Positions 1-7,428 of a DNA stretch of 64,000 nt are shown piece by piece (within the stretch, counting starts at the first letter, position 1; every line of letters begins with the position of its first letter). The notes under the pieces were generated by a model. It made no database searches and was not told the origin of the DNA. It was given only the letters and a program-made list of their open reading frames with translations. The translations under genes and the position numbers were made by a program. This DNA comes from Streptomyces sp. SCL15-4 (GTDB lineage Bacteria > Actinomycetota > Actinomycetes > Streptomycetales > Streptomycetaceae): the NCBI RefSeq assembly GCF_033366695.1, contig NZ_JAOBTQ010000001.1, forward strand, positions 1,178,001 to 1,242,000. Reading direction: 5' to 3'.

Positions 1-297
1 ACTCCTCGGCAGGCACAACGCGGCGGCGCGCACCACGCGGCGGCGGTCTTCCGGGCCGTCTCAGGCCGGGCCTCGGTCGCGGCGGGAGCGGCCGACGGCC
101 CCGCCTCTCCCGCCGCGCACCCGCGCGTCGCGGCCTCCCATCGGCGCCTCGCCCGGCACCGCTGTCGCGTGGTCGTGGCGGCGGGCGGCGCCTTGGGCGG
201 CGTACGGCGCCGGTGCGCCGCGCCCGGGCAGCCGCCCGCGTCCGAGTGACCGCCGCCGGCCGGGCCCTCGCGGCGGTCCGCCTCGTGTCCGTCAGGC
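1..297. other. left edge, no gene recognised
   Basis: No reading frame here shows recognisable protein similarity, a ribosome binding site or Streptomyces-like codon structure. It lies just upstream of the MFS remnant and may be further decayed sequence from the missing first half of that gene, but I cannot align it to anything. Confidence 0.4.
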
Positions 298-917
298 ATG
301 CGGGGCCTGGCCGCTGACCCGGTGGCCGGCGTGGCTGAGCGCTTCACGGTCGACAGGGTGGTGTACGTCCGTGACCACCTGGGCCGCGGTGCGGCCGACG
401 TGTCCGGGGCGCTCGGCGCCTACGACGGCGGTTCGACGGCCGTCGCGCTGCTGCTGCCCCGCGTCCTGGACCGGGTGTCCGACCGCACGGTGATGCTGCG
501 CGGCGCGCTGCTGATCGCCGTCGTCCTCGTCGCGCTCGGCACGCTCGTGGCGGCGGGCGGCGGTACGTGGCGCCGGCCCGCGGTGCCGGCGACCCGGGCG
601 GCCTTCGGGGCCGCACCTCCGCCTTCGCCGCGCGGTTCTCCCTCTCGCACAGCTGCCGGCTGCTGACGTATCCGCCGGCCGGGTGGCTGGGCACGGCGGC
701 GGGCCTGCGGCCGGTGGTGCTCGTCCCGGGCCTGATCACCGTGGCCGCGGCTCTGCCTGCGGTGCGCCTGTGGCCGCCGGAGTAGGCGCCGGACATCGAG
801 CACGAGCACCGGGGCCTGCGCGACGACCACCCTCATCTCGCGGATGCCGTGCGCGTTCCGCACGGCTGGCGGCACAGCCACCCCAGGCCGGCCGACGGAC
901 TCCACCCGCGGGCCTGA
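298..917 (+). pseudogene. MFS transporter remnant, truncated and frameshifted
   Basis: Two pieces of a major facilitator protein can be read in different frames. The first, from about 325 to 560, reads VYVRDHLGRGAADVSGALG, then a hydrophobic segment and LPRVLDRVSDRTVML, typical of the start of the second six-helix half. The second piece, about 600 to 785, continues with another hydrophobic helix region (GLRPVVLVPGLITVAAAL) in another frame and stops at a TAG at 783. After that stop the same frame runs on to a TGA at 915 with a His/Asp-rich tail (DIEHEHRGL, DDHPHLADA) like the C-terminus of many Streptomyces MFS exporters. The first half of the protein, a start and a ribosome site are missing. 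The gene therefore carries a 5' truncation, at least one frameshift and a nonsense codon, and is unlikely to function. Confidence 0.65.
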
Positions 918-1148
918 ACGGCGCGGCGCGGCCCCGGGGGTTCGTCGGGGCGGGAGCCGCGCGCCGGTGTGCTCCGTGACCGGCATCGGCGCCGTCTCGG
1001 TCGCGCACCGACGCGGGTGCCGCCGGGCATCGGGGGCGACCGCCGCCGGCAGCGGGCATGCCCCTCACCTGGCGCCGGGCGGCGCCGACCGGGCGCGGCC
1101 TGGCCGGTTACGGCGAGGGAGGACACGTTTCGGTCGCTTTAGTCAACA

Positions 1149-1177
1149 TTTACTTTTCCCGTGGCCGTCTGCATAGT
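1149..1177 (+). promoter_or_regulatory. promoter of the HelD-like gene
   Basis: TTTACT at 1149-1154 and CATAGT at 1172-1177 are separated by 17 bases, close to the housekeeping sigma consensus. Transcription would begin near 1184, leaving a leader of about 37 bases before the TTG start at 1221. I saw no rifamycin-associated inverted repeat (the element described upstream of rifampicin-inducible helR genes). Confidence 0.5.
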
Positions 1178-1220
1178 GGCGCCTCGACACAGTGGCCGGT
1201 CGAACGGGGAGGGCCCTTTC

Positions 1221-3308
1221 TTGTCGCGGATCAACGACGGTGCCGTGCGCGAGGTGGAGCACGAAAGAGCGCAAGTGTCCGTCATCGGCGAGCTGTTCGA
1301 CGAACGGCTGGCGGGGGCGCGAGCGCAACTGGCGCACGTGCTCGCGTCGCCGTTCGACGGTGCGCGCGAGGCGTACGAGCGGGAGGTGGCGGCCGGGCGG
1401 CTGGCGGGAGAGATCCGCCGGTTGGAGGGGGCCGAGGACGGGTTGGTCTTCGGCCGGATCGACCGGGCGGACGGGACCGTGCTGCGGATCGGACGGCTGG
1501 GGCTGCACAGGGACGCGGACGAGCTGCCGCTGCTGGTGGACTGGCGGGCCGAGGCCGCGCGGCCCTTCTACGAGGCGACGCCGGTGCATCCCATGGGACT
1601 GCGGCGGCGACGCCACCTGCGTCTGTCGGGCCGCACGGTGGTGGGAGTGAGCGATGAGCTGCTGGACGGCTCCGCGCCCACCGGTCAGGACGTGGTCGGC
1701 GACGGCCCGTTGACGGCGGCGCTCCAGGAGCGGCGCACGGGGCGGATGGGTGCCGCGGTCGCCACGCTCCAGGCCGAGCAGGACGCGATCGTCCGGTCGC
1801 CGCACCGCGGGGTGACGGTGGTGCAGGGCGGGCCGGGCACCGGGAAGACGGTGGTGGCGCTGCACCGCGCCGCGTACGTGCTGTACGCGTTCCCGAAGGC
1901 GGCGGAGCGCGGCGTGCTCGTCCTGGGGCCGAACGCGCGGTTCCTCGACTACATCAGCCAGGTGCTGCCGTCGCTCGGGGAGAACGACGTCGTCCTGGCG
2001 ACGTGCGAGGAACTGGCCGGCGTGGTGCCGCAGGCCGCGGACTCCTTCGCGGTGGCGCGCCTCAAGGGGATGCCGGCACTGGCCGAGGGGCTGGCCGCCG
2101 CGGTCCGCGCACGGCAGGCGCCGGGCGGCGGCTTCGACGTCCGGGTCGGCAAGGAATGGATCCGCCTGGAGGACGAGGAGGTCGCCGGAGCGCGGGAGTC
2201 GGCCCGGGCCGGTGGTCTCGCGCACAACCGGGCACGCCGGCTGTTCAAGGAACTGCTGGTCGATGCCGTCATCCGTGAACTGGCCCGCAGTGGTGTCGAG
2301 GCGCTCGAACTCCTCGACGCCCAGGTCACGCAGCTGACCGGCCTGGACCTGGACCGGGTGGCCGCGGCGGACCTGCGCCGCCTCGGGGTCGCCGACACGT
2401 CCGCCCCGGATGCCGGCGAGTTCGACGCCGACACCGTACGCGCCGACCTCCTGGACGACGCTCCGCTGGACAGGGCCGTCGAGGACCTGTGGCCGCGGCT
2501 CACGCCCGGCGGCGTGGTCCGTGACCTGCTGGCGGACGCCGACGCGCTGGCCGCGTACCTGCCGCGGTTCACCGACGAGGAGCGGGCCCTGCTGTGGCGG
2601 CCGCCCGGTGCGCCCTGGACGGACGCCGACGTGCCGCTCCTCGACGAGGCGGCGAGCCTGGTCGACGGCCCGCCCGGCCATGTCTTCGGGCATGTCGTCG
2701 TGGACGAGGCGCAGGAGCTGACCGCCATGCAGTGGCGGATGATCGAACGCCGTTGCCCGGGCAGGTCGATGACGCTGGTCGGCGACTTCGCCCAGGCGGG
2801 ACCGGCGACGGTGGCCCGGGACTGGAAGGAGGCGCTCGGCCCGGACCTCGGCCGGCGTTTCGACCTGCGCACCCTGACCGTCGGCTACCGGACCACGCAG
2901 GAGATCCTCGCCACCACGGAGGACCTGCTCGACCGGATCGCCCCGGGCCGGCCGGCGATCCGGTCGATCCGGCGCGGCGAGGTGCCCCGCACCCTCGTCG
3001 CGGCCCCGGAGTCCCTCGTCACCGCCCTCGTGGACGAGCTGCGCGAGCAAGGCGCCGCGTATCCGGGCGAGTTGACCGGAGTGATCTGCGCCGACGGCAG
3101 GATGGCGGAACTGGCGGCCGCGGGGGTCGAGGAGTACGCCCGGCTGGTGCCGGCCTCCCAGGCACGCGGTCTGGAGTTCGACGCCGCGGTCGTGGTCGAC
3201 CCGGACGGGATCACCGCCGCCCGGCCGGGCGGTGAGCGCGACTTGTACGTGGCTCTGACCCGGGCAACCAAGCGACTGTGCACCCTCACCGTCCGGACCA
3301 CGGGCTGA
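1221..3308 (+). CDS. HelD/HelR-like RNA polymerase recycling ATPase
   Basis: UvrD/Rep-like superfamily 1 ATPase of the HelD class, about 695 residues. HelD proteins bind RNA polymerase and release it from stalled or nucleic-acid-bound states; the actinobacterial HelR members also dislodge rifamycins. Visible features are an N-terminal coiled-coil-like arm (first 70 residues, rich in E, R and A), a Walker A GGPGTGKT near residue 200 followed by VVALHRAAYVLY, a long insertion, a Walker B-like VVDEAQELTAMQW near residue 495, a GDFAQAG motif and a C-terminal LYVALTRATK motif. I chose the TTG at 1221 because GGGGAGGG lies just before it at about 1206-1213; an ATG at 1161 is in frame but lies upstream of the predicted -10. 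It stands alone. Whether it protects against rifamycin cannot be read from sequence. Confidence 0.85.
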   Translation: MSRINDGAVREVEHERAQVSVIGELFDERLAGARAQLAHVLASPFDGAREAYEREVAAGRLAGEIRRLEGAEDGLVFGRIDRADGTVLRIGRLGLHRDADELPLLVDWRAEAARPFYEATPVHPMGLRRRRHLRLSGRTVVGVSDELLDGSAPTGQDVVGDGPLTAALQERRTGRMGAAVATLQAEQDAIVRSPHRGVTVVQGGPGTGKTVVALHRAAYVLYAFPKAAERGVLVLGPNARFLDYISQVLPSLGENDVVLATCEELAGVVPQAADSFAVARLKGMPALAEGLAAAVRARQAPGGGFDVRVGKEWIRLEDEEVAGARESARAGGLAHNRARRLFKELLVDAVIRELARSGVEALELLDAQVTQLTGLDLDRVAAADLRRLGVADTSAPDAGEFDADTVRADLLDDAPLDRAVEDLWPRLTPGGVVRDLLADADALAAYLPRFTDEERALLWRPPGAPWTDADVPLLDEAASLVDGPPGHVFGHVVVDEAQELTAMQWRMIERRCPGRSMTLVGDFAQAGPATVARDWKEALGPDLGRRFDLRTLTVGYRTTQEILATTEDLLDRIAPGRPAIRSIRRGEVPRTLVAAPESLVTALVDELREQGAAYPGELTGVICADGRMAELAAAGVEEYARLVPASQARGLEFDAAVVVDPDGITAARPGGERDLYVALTRATKRLCTLTVRTTG

Positions 3309-3755
3309 GAAGGGACGAGGCTCGTTGTCGGCGACATCAATAGGTGGCGTCGGTATCGCGTCCCGGACTCCGCGAACACACGTCGCGCGTGGTGGTCGGT
3401 GCCGGCCGGAAGGTCGGCACCACGACGGCGCGACCGCGGCCCCTGTCCCCTGCCGAAGGACACCTCCCGTGCCGCACGCCCCTCCGGACCGAACGGACGG
3501 GACATCACCCGTTCCGGTGAGCCTCGCGCCGGGACCTTTGGTGGTACGCCTCGGTCCGGCGGTCAACTGAGCGGGAACGACACGGTCTTGGCTGCGCGCC
3601 GGGGCCGGGGCGGGGCCGTACCGTGGGGGCGTTGGTGCCGTCGGCGGACGGAACCGGTGTCGTGCGGAGAGTGAACACAACGTGGATGTGCGCGAGTCAG
3701 CCAGTGGACGGCCGGTGCGCCGGTGGGCCGGACCAGCCGTGGAGGCGTGCCGTCC
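3309..3755. other. intergenic region without a convincing gene
   Basis: About 450 bases between the HelD-like gene and the acyltransferase. No frame shows recognisable similarity or a good ribosome site. It must hold the acyltransferase promoter, but I could not find a well-spaced -35/-10 pair. Confidence 0.4.
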
Positions 3756-4583
3756 ATGACCGCCACCGCATGCGGCCCGCGTTGCGTCGGCCGGGACGAT
3801 GTCGTACGGCACGTCGGCCGGGTCCGTTACGCGTGGCGGCTGACCGCTCTGGCCGCCGTCCTCTTGCTGACGCCGCTGCTCGGCCGGCTCGCGGTGCTCT
3901 GCGGACAGCGCGGCGCGCATCGGCTGCTACGGCTGTGGGCCCGCTCGCTGGTGACGGCCGCGGGAATCTCCGTCCGGGTCCGGGGCAGCCTGCCCCGGTC
4001 GGGTCCGGCGCTGCTGGTGTCGAACCATGTCACCTTTTTCGACGGGATGGCCATCACGGCCCGGTTTCCCGGTCTGCTCGTCGTCACCAACCAGAGCGCG
4101 GCCCGCAATCCGCTCAGCGGCCGGCTGTTCCGCGGGGCCGGCCTGATCTTCGTGGACAGGGACGCGCTGCGGGCCACGCCGAGGATGGTCGAGGAGGTGA
4201 CCGGCGCCCTGCGCGGAGGGCGCGTGGTGCTCGTCTATCCCCGGGGAACGTTCAGTTGCCGGCCGCCCGGCGGCGCGTTCCCGCCGGCGGTTCTGCAGGC
4301 CGCGCTCGACGCCGGGGCGCCCGTACGGCCGTTGCTGACGCGCTGTGTCACGCGCGGGAGCGGGCCGACGGCGCGGGGCAGTTACTTTCCCGACGACGAG
4401 AGCCTCGTGGCCATGTTCCGTCGCGTGCTGCGGATCAGGGACCTGGAAATCGAGATCAGTGTGCTGGAGGCGGTGGATCCGTCGGTGTGCGCCGACCGGC
4501 GTGAACTGGCGAGGCTCACCAAGGCGCGGATCGACGAGGCGGCCGGCACCGGACCGGCGTCGTGTGGCACGGCCGGCGGCTGA
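3756..4583 (+). CDS. PlsC-like 1-acylglycerol-3-phosphate acyltransferase family
   Basis: Membrane-associated glycerolipid acyltransferase, 275 residues, of the family that moves an acyl group to lysophosphatidate or related lysolipids. An N-terminal hydrophobic helix (WRLTALAAVLLLTPLLG) is followed by the catalytic HX4D motif in NHVTFFD, the FVDRDA motif and the region usually written PEGT. Here that last motif reads YPRGTFS, with arginine in place of the usual glutamate, which could change substrate or headgroup recognition. The ATG at 3756 has GGAGG about ten bases upstream; a GTG at 3723 is possible but has no better signal. The gene faces the lpx operon tail to tail across a shared hairpin, so it is not co-transcribed with it, but both loci act on acyl chains. 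Family assignment is firm; the substrate is unknown. Confidence 0.85.
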   Translation: MTATACGPRCVGRDDVVRHVGRVRYAWRLTALAAVLLLTPLLGRLAVLCGQRGAHRLLRLWARSLVTAAGISVRVRGSLPRSGPALLVSNHVTFFDGMAITARFPGLLVVTNQSAARNPLSGRLFRGAGLIFVDRDALRATPRMVEEVTGALRGGRVVLVYPRGTFSCRPPGGAFPPAVLQAALDAGAPVRPLLTRCVTRGSGPTARGSYFPDDESLVAMFRRVLRIRDLEIEISVLEAVDPSVCADRRELARLTKARIDEAAGTGPASCGTAGG

Positions 4584-4607
4584 GCGGCCCGCGTTCGGGC
4601 GGGCCGC
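4584..4607. terminator. bidirectional terminator hairpin between plsC-like gene and lpxC
   Basis: Perfect 9-bp inverted repeat, GCGGCCCGC at 4584-4592 and GCGGGCCGC at 4599-4607, with a six-base loop. It begins right after the acyltransferase stop and ends one base before the lpxC stop, so it could end both convergent transcripts. There is no T tract, as is common in Streptomyces. Confidence 0.7.
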
Positions 4608-4608
4608 G

Positions 4609-5433
4609 TCAACGGCGCCTGGCGGGTGAGGGGATGCGGCGGGGCCGGACGAGCGCGTCCGTCAGGGCCTGCGCGAGGCGCACGTTGGCCTGGTGTCCGC
4701 TGCGGTGCGCCGTGACATCGAGGTGGGCCGGAGGAATCCCGGTCAGGTACAGGTCGCCGATGAGGTCGAGCATCTTGTGCCGGACCGGTTCGTCGGAGAA
4801 GCGCACCGGGCCCTCGTAGGTCTGTGCGCCGATGACCACCACGCTGTCGGGGCCGAGGCCGCGGCCCAGCCGGTGGGCGCGGGCGGCGGGGATCTCCTCG
4901 GCGAGGACGAGGGTGCGGGCGGGCGCGATGTGATCGGGATGGTCGCCGGGGAGTCGTACCGTCAGGGACTGGACGCCCAGCCAATGTCCTTCCAGGTGGT
5001 AGACGCACGTCCACCGGCCGGTTCCGGCGCGCGCCTCGACGTAGGTGGCCCCCTGCGTGTATCTGACGGGGTGGCGTAGCCGCGGGGCGGGTGCGGCGGC
5101 GAGGGGGCGCAGTCCGGTGGCCAGCAGGGCCTGGACGTAGGGCAGGGCACTGCCGTCCAGGCCGGGCAGTTCGGGAGCGGTGACGCTGATCTCCAGGTCG
5201 GTGATCTGTGTGCAGGCCAGAGCGCTCATGAGGTGCTCGACGGTGGAGACCGGCCCCAGGCGGGTGCAGCGACTGGTACCGGTGACGTTGGCCGGGACGG
5301 CGGGGACGCGCTCGCCCCGGTAGTGGAAGGCGATGCCGTCGCCGCCGGGGCGCATGGTCACGGTGACGGGCTCTCCGCTGTGCAGGCCGAGGCCGCGCAG
5401 GGTCAGGGGTGCGCGCAGGGTGTTCCGGTTCAC
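4609..5433 (-). CDS. lpxC: LpxC homologue, UDP-3-O-acyl-GlcNAc deacetylase
   Basis: Zinc deacetylase of 274 residues that in Gram-negative bacteria removes the acetyl group from UDP-3-O-(3-hydroxyacyl)-GlcNAc, the committed step of lipid A synthesis. Family signatures run in order: GLGLHSGEPVTVTMRPGG near the N-terminus, VSTVEHLMSAL (zinc His and neighbouring catalytic Glu), ELPGLDGSALPYV, PARTLV, DEPVRHKMLDLIGDLYL (zinc His and Asp) and HRSGHQAN (general-acid His). Thus the metal ligands and catalytic residues known from E. coli LpxC (E78, H79, H238, D242, H265) all have counterparts. It is about 30 residues shorter than the E. coli enzyme. The GTG start overlaps the lpxD stop as GTGA, suggesting translational coupling. 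An active enzyme is likely; its role in an actinomycete is unknown. Confidence 0.92.
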   Translation of the reverse strand: MNRNTLRAPLTLRGLGLHSGEPVTVTMRPGGDGIAFHYRGERVPAVPANVTGTSRCTRLGPVSTVEHLMSALACTQITDLEISVTAPELPGLDGSALPYVQALLATGLRPLAAAPAPRLRHPVRYTQGATYVEARAGTGRWTCVYHLEGHWLGVQSLTVRLPGDHPDHIAPARTLVLAEEIPAARAHRLGRGLGPDSVVVIGAQTYEGPVRFSDEPVRHKMLDLIGDLYLTGIPPAHLDVTAHRSGHQANVRLAQALTDALVRPRRIPSPARRR

Positions 5434-6482
5434 CGCGACGGGCCGGGTTCGCCGGAGGGTCCGTGGGGCTGGGCGTCGCGCGCCGCGGCCAGGTGTTCCA
5501 GGCGTTCGAGCCGGCGCAGGACGTCGGGCAGCCGGGGCTGGACGGCCTCGACGCGCAGTTGCTGGGCCAGCGGGCGCGCGGGGTAGCCACGGTAGACGCC
5601 GGCGTCGCGGACATCACGGGTGACACAGGCCCGGGCGCCCAGGCTCACGTCGTCGGCGATGTCCACGTGGTCGCCCGCCAGGCTTCCTCCGCCCATGACC
5701 GAGCGGCGGCCCAGTACCGAGCTGCCGCCGATGCCGGACATGGGCACCATCATCGCGTGCTCGTTGATGCGGGCGTTGTGTCCCACCTGAGCGAGGTTGC
5801 CGATCTTGGCGCCGCGGCCGATGTCGGTGACACCGCTGGTGGCACGCTCGACCGAGGCCAGGGCGCGGATCTCGGCGTCGTCGCCGACGTGCACCTCGCC
5901 GACGTGGGGAACGCGGCGCCATCCCTCCTCACCGCGGCGGAAGCCGAACCCCTCCACGCCGACGACGGCGCCCGGATGCACCGAGCAGCGCTCCCCGAGC
6001 CGTACGTCACGGCACAGCACGACGTGCGGGTACAGGACGCTGTCGGCGCCGATCCGGCAGTTCTCGCCGACGTAGCAGAAGGGCAGCACGCGGACGCGCG
6101 GGCCGAGTACGGCGCCGGCTTCCACCACGGCGTAGGCGCCGATGTCCGCGGAGGGGTCCACGACGGCCCGGGGGTCGACCACGGCGGTGGGGTGCACACC
6201 GTCGGCCAGCGGCATCGGGCGGTCCAGCTCCGCCAGCAGTACGCCGAAGGCCGCGCGCGGATCGTCGACGTGGATGGTGGGCTTGCCGGGGCTCGCCAAG
6301 CCGGGCGGCAGCAGCAGCGCTCCCACCTTGGTGGCCCGCTTCAGGTAGGACTTCGCCTCGCAGAAGGCGATGCCGTGGGGGTCGTCGGCCTCGGCGGGCA
6401 CCGGCCGGACGCGCAGGCCGGGGTCGCCGGTGAGCCGGCCGCCGAAGCGGTGGGCCAGCTCGGCGAGTGTCCAGGTCGTCAC
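5430..6482 (-). CDS. lpxD: LpxD homologue, UDP-3-O-acylglucosamine N-acyltransferase
   Basis: Left-handed beta-helix acyltransferase, 350 residues, that in lipid A synthesis adds a second hydroxyacyl chain to the amino group freed by LpxC. The N-terminal uridine-binding-type domain (LAELAHRFGGRLTGDPGL, IAFCEAKSYLKR) is followed by many hexapeptide repeats from about residue 100, the signature GVEGFGFRRGEEGW, and QVGHNARI, whose His corresponds to the catalytic His239 of E. coli LpxD. After the helix comes a C-terminal alpha-helical tail (RLPDVLRRLERLEHL), as in characterised LpxD. Length is close to the E. coli protein (341). The GTG start overlaps the lpxA stop, and its stop overlaps the lpxC start. 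The order A-D-C differs from the pathway order A-C-D. The acyl donor in this organism is not known. Confidence 0.92.
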   Translation of the reverse strand: MTTWTLAELAHRFGGRLTGDPGLRVRPVPAEADDPHGIAFCEAKSYLKRATKVGALLLPPGLASPGKPTIHVDDPRAAFGVLLAELDRPMPLADGVHPTAVVDPRAVVDPSADIGAYAVVEAGAVLGPRVRVLPFCYVGENCRIGADSVLYPHVVLCRDVRLGERCSVHPGAVVGVEGFGFRRGEEGWRRVPHVGEVHVGDDAEIRALASVERATSGVTDIGRGAKIGNLAQVGHNARINEHAMMVPMSGIGGSSVLGRRSVMGGGSLAGDHVDIADDVSLGARACVTRDVRDAGVYRGYPARPLAQQLRVEAVQPRLPDVLRRLERLEHLAAARDAQPHGPSGEPGPSR

Positions 6483-7261
6483 GGCTTCCTCCCCGTGAGC
6501 CGGGCACGGCGGGCGAAATCCGCGATGCCGCGCTGCGATGCCGTGGTGTGAAAGGCGAGGAGATGTCGCACCAGCTCGCTGGAGCCTTCGTCGAGGTCCG
6601 TCTCGCCGCGCTGCAGGGCCAGGAACACCCTGCGCAGGGCCATCTGCTCGCCGGCGGGGATGCCGCGGCGCCGCAGGCCCACCATGTTGACCTGCCAGTG
6701 CACCCCGGGTGATCCGTCGAGCACGGTGAACGGCAGGACGTCCCGGGTGACCTTGGTGAGCGCGCCGATCATCGCGAGCCGTCCGATACGGCAGAACTGG
6801 TGGACGGCCACCGCGCCGCCGATGACGGCCTCGTCCTCCACCGCGACGTGCCCGCCCAGGGCCGCGCCCTGGCTGACGGTCACCCGGTCCCCGAGCCGGC
6901 AGTCGTGGGCGATGTGCGCACCGCCCATGACGAGGCAGTCGCGCCCCACGCGGGTCGGCGTCGAGCTGGTCGAGCGGTGGATGGTCGCGCCCTCGCGGAT
7001 CGCGGTCCCCGCCCCGATCTCGACACCGGTGGTCATCCAGGGGTTGAACTTCAGGTCCTGCGGGTCGCCTCCCACCACGGCGTGCACACCGATCGTGGCT
7101 CCCGGTCCCACGGACGCCGAACCGTGGACGACCGCGTGGGACTGGAGGCGGACGCCGTCTCCGAGCCGGGCTCCGGCTTCGACGACCGCGTACGGGCCGA
7201 CGCAGACCGACGCGCCCAATATGGCTTCGGAGGAGACGATCGCCGTAGGGTGAATGTCCAT
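6479..7261 (-). CDS. lpxA: LpxA homologue, UDP-GlcNAc 3-O-acyltransferase
   Basis: Hexapeptide-repeat acyltransferase of 260 residues, almost the same length as E. coli LpxA (262), which transfers a 3-hydroxyacyl chain from acyl carrier protein to UDP-GlcNAc. The repeats start at residue 3 (HPTAIV). The signature GGDPQDLKF matches the NQDLK region. AHIAHDC carries the catalytic His125 equivalent, GGHVAV the His144 equivalent and AVHQFCRIG the His160 equivalent. By this alignment the acyl-length ruler position (Gly173 in the C14-selective E. coli enzyme) is Ala (AMIGALTKV). The C-terminal helical domain is present (LRRRGIPAGE, LRRVFLALQRG). A GGGGAGAG ribosome site precedes the ATG. It is the first gene of the lpxA-lpxD-lpxC operon and is divergent from the DUF218 gene. 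Confidence 0.94.
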   Translation of the reverse strand: MDIHPTAIVSSEAILGASVCVGPYAVVEAGARLGDGVRLQSHAVVHGSASVGPGATIGVHAVVGGDPQDLKFNPWMTTGVEIGAGTAIREGATIHRSTSSTPTRVGRDCLVMGGAHIAHDCRLGDRVTVSQGAALGGHVAVEDEAVIGGAVAVHQFCRIGRLAMIGALTKVTRDVLPFTVLDGSPGVHWQVNMVGLRRRGIPAGEQMALRRVFLALQRGETDLDEGSSELVRHLLAFHTTASQRGIADFARRARLTGRKP

Positions 7262-7428
7262 CGCTCAGGCTCTCCCCTCGCCGGCGGGTGCGGGGCGCCG
7301 CAATGACGGCCGCCCGCCCCTCCCGTGCTCGGCATTCCCATCGAAGTAAAAGACCCATTCCGTCAGGCCCTGTAGCGTAACCGAAGATATCCGGGGCATT
7401 CGCCGCCCGCTGGGCCGAAGGAGTGAAC
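7262..7428. promoter_or_regulatory. divergent promoter region of lpxA and the DUF218 gene
   Basis: This 167-base gap must hold the promoters of both transcripts. Rightward, TAGCGT at 7373-7378 is a plausible -10, followed by the ribosome site GAAGGAG at 7417-7423. The stretch around 7340-7390 is less GC-rich than its surroundings. I did not find a convincing inverted-repeat operator. Confidence 0.4.

Noticed and set aside
1143..3920. A 925-codon open frame on the minus strand
   Set aside because: It lies wholly opposite the HelD-like gene, has Arg/Gly/Pro/His-rich composition with no recognisable domain, and arises because third-position G/C of the real gene removes stops on the other strand.
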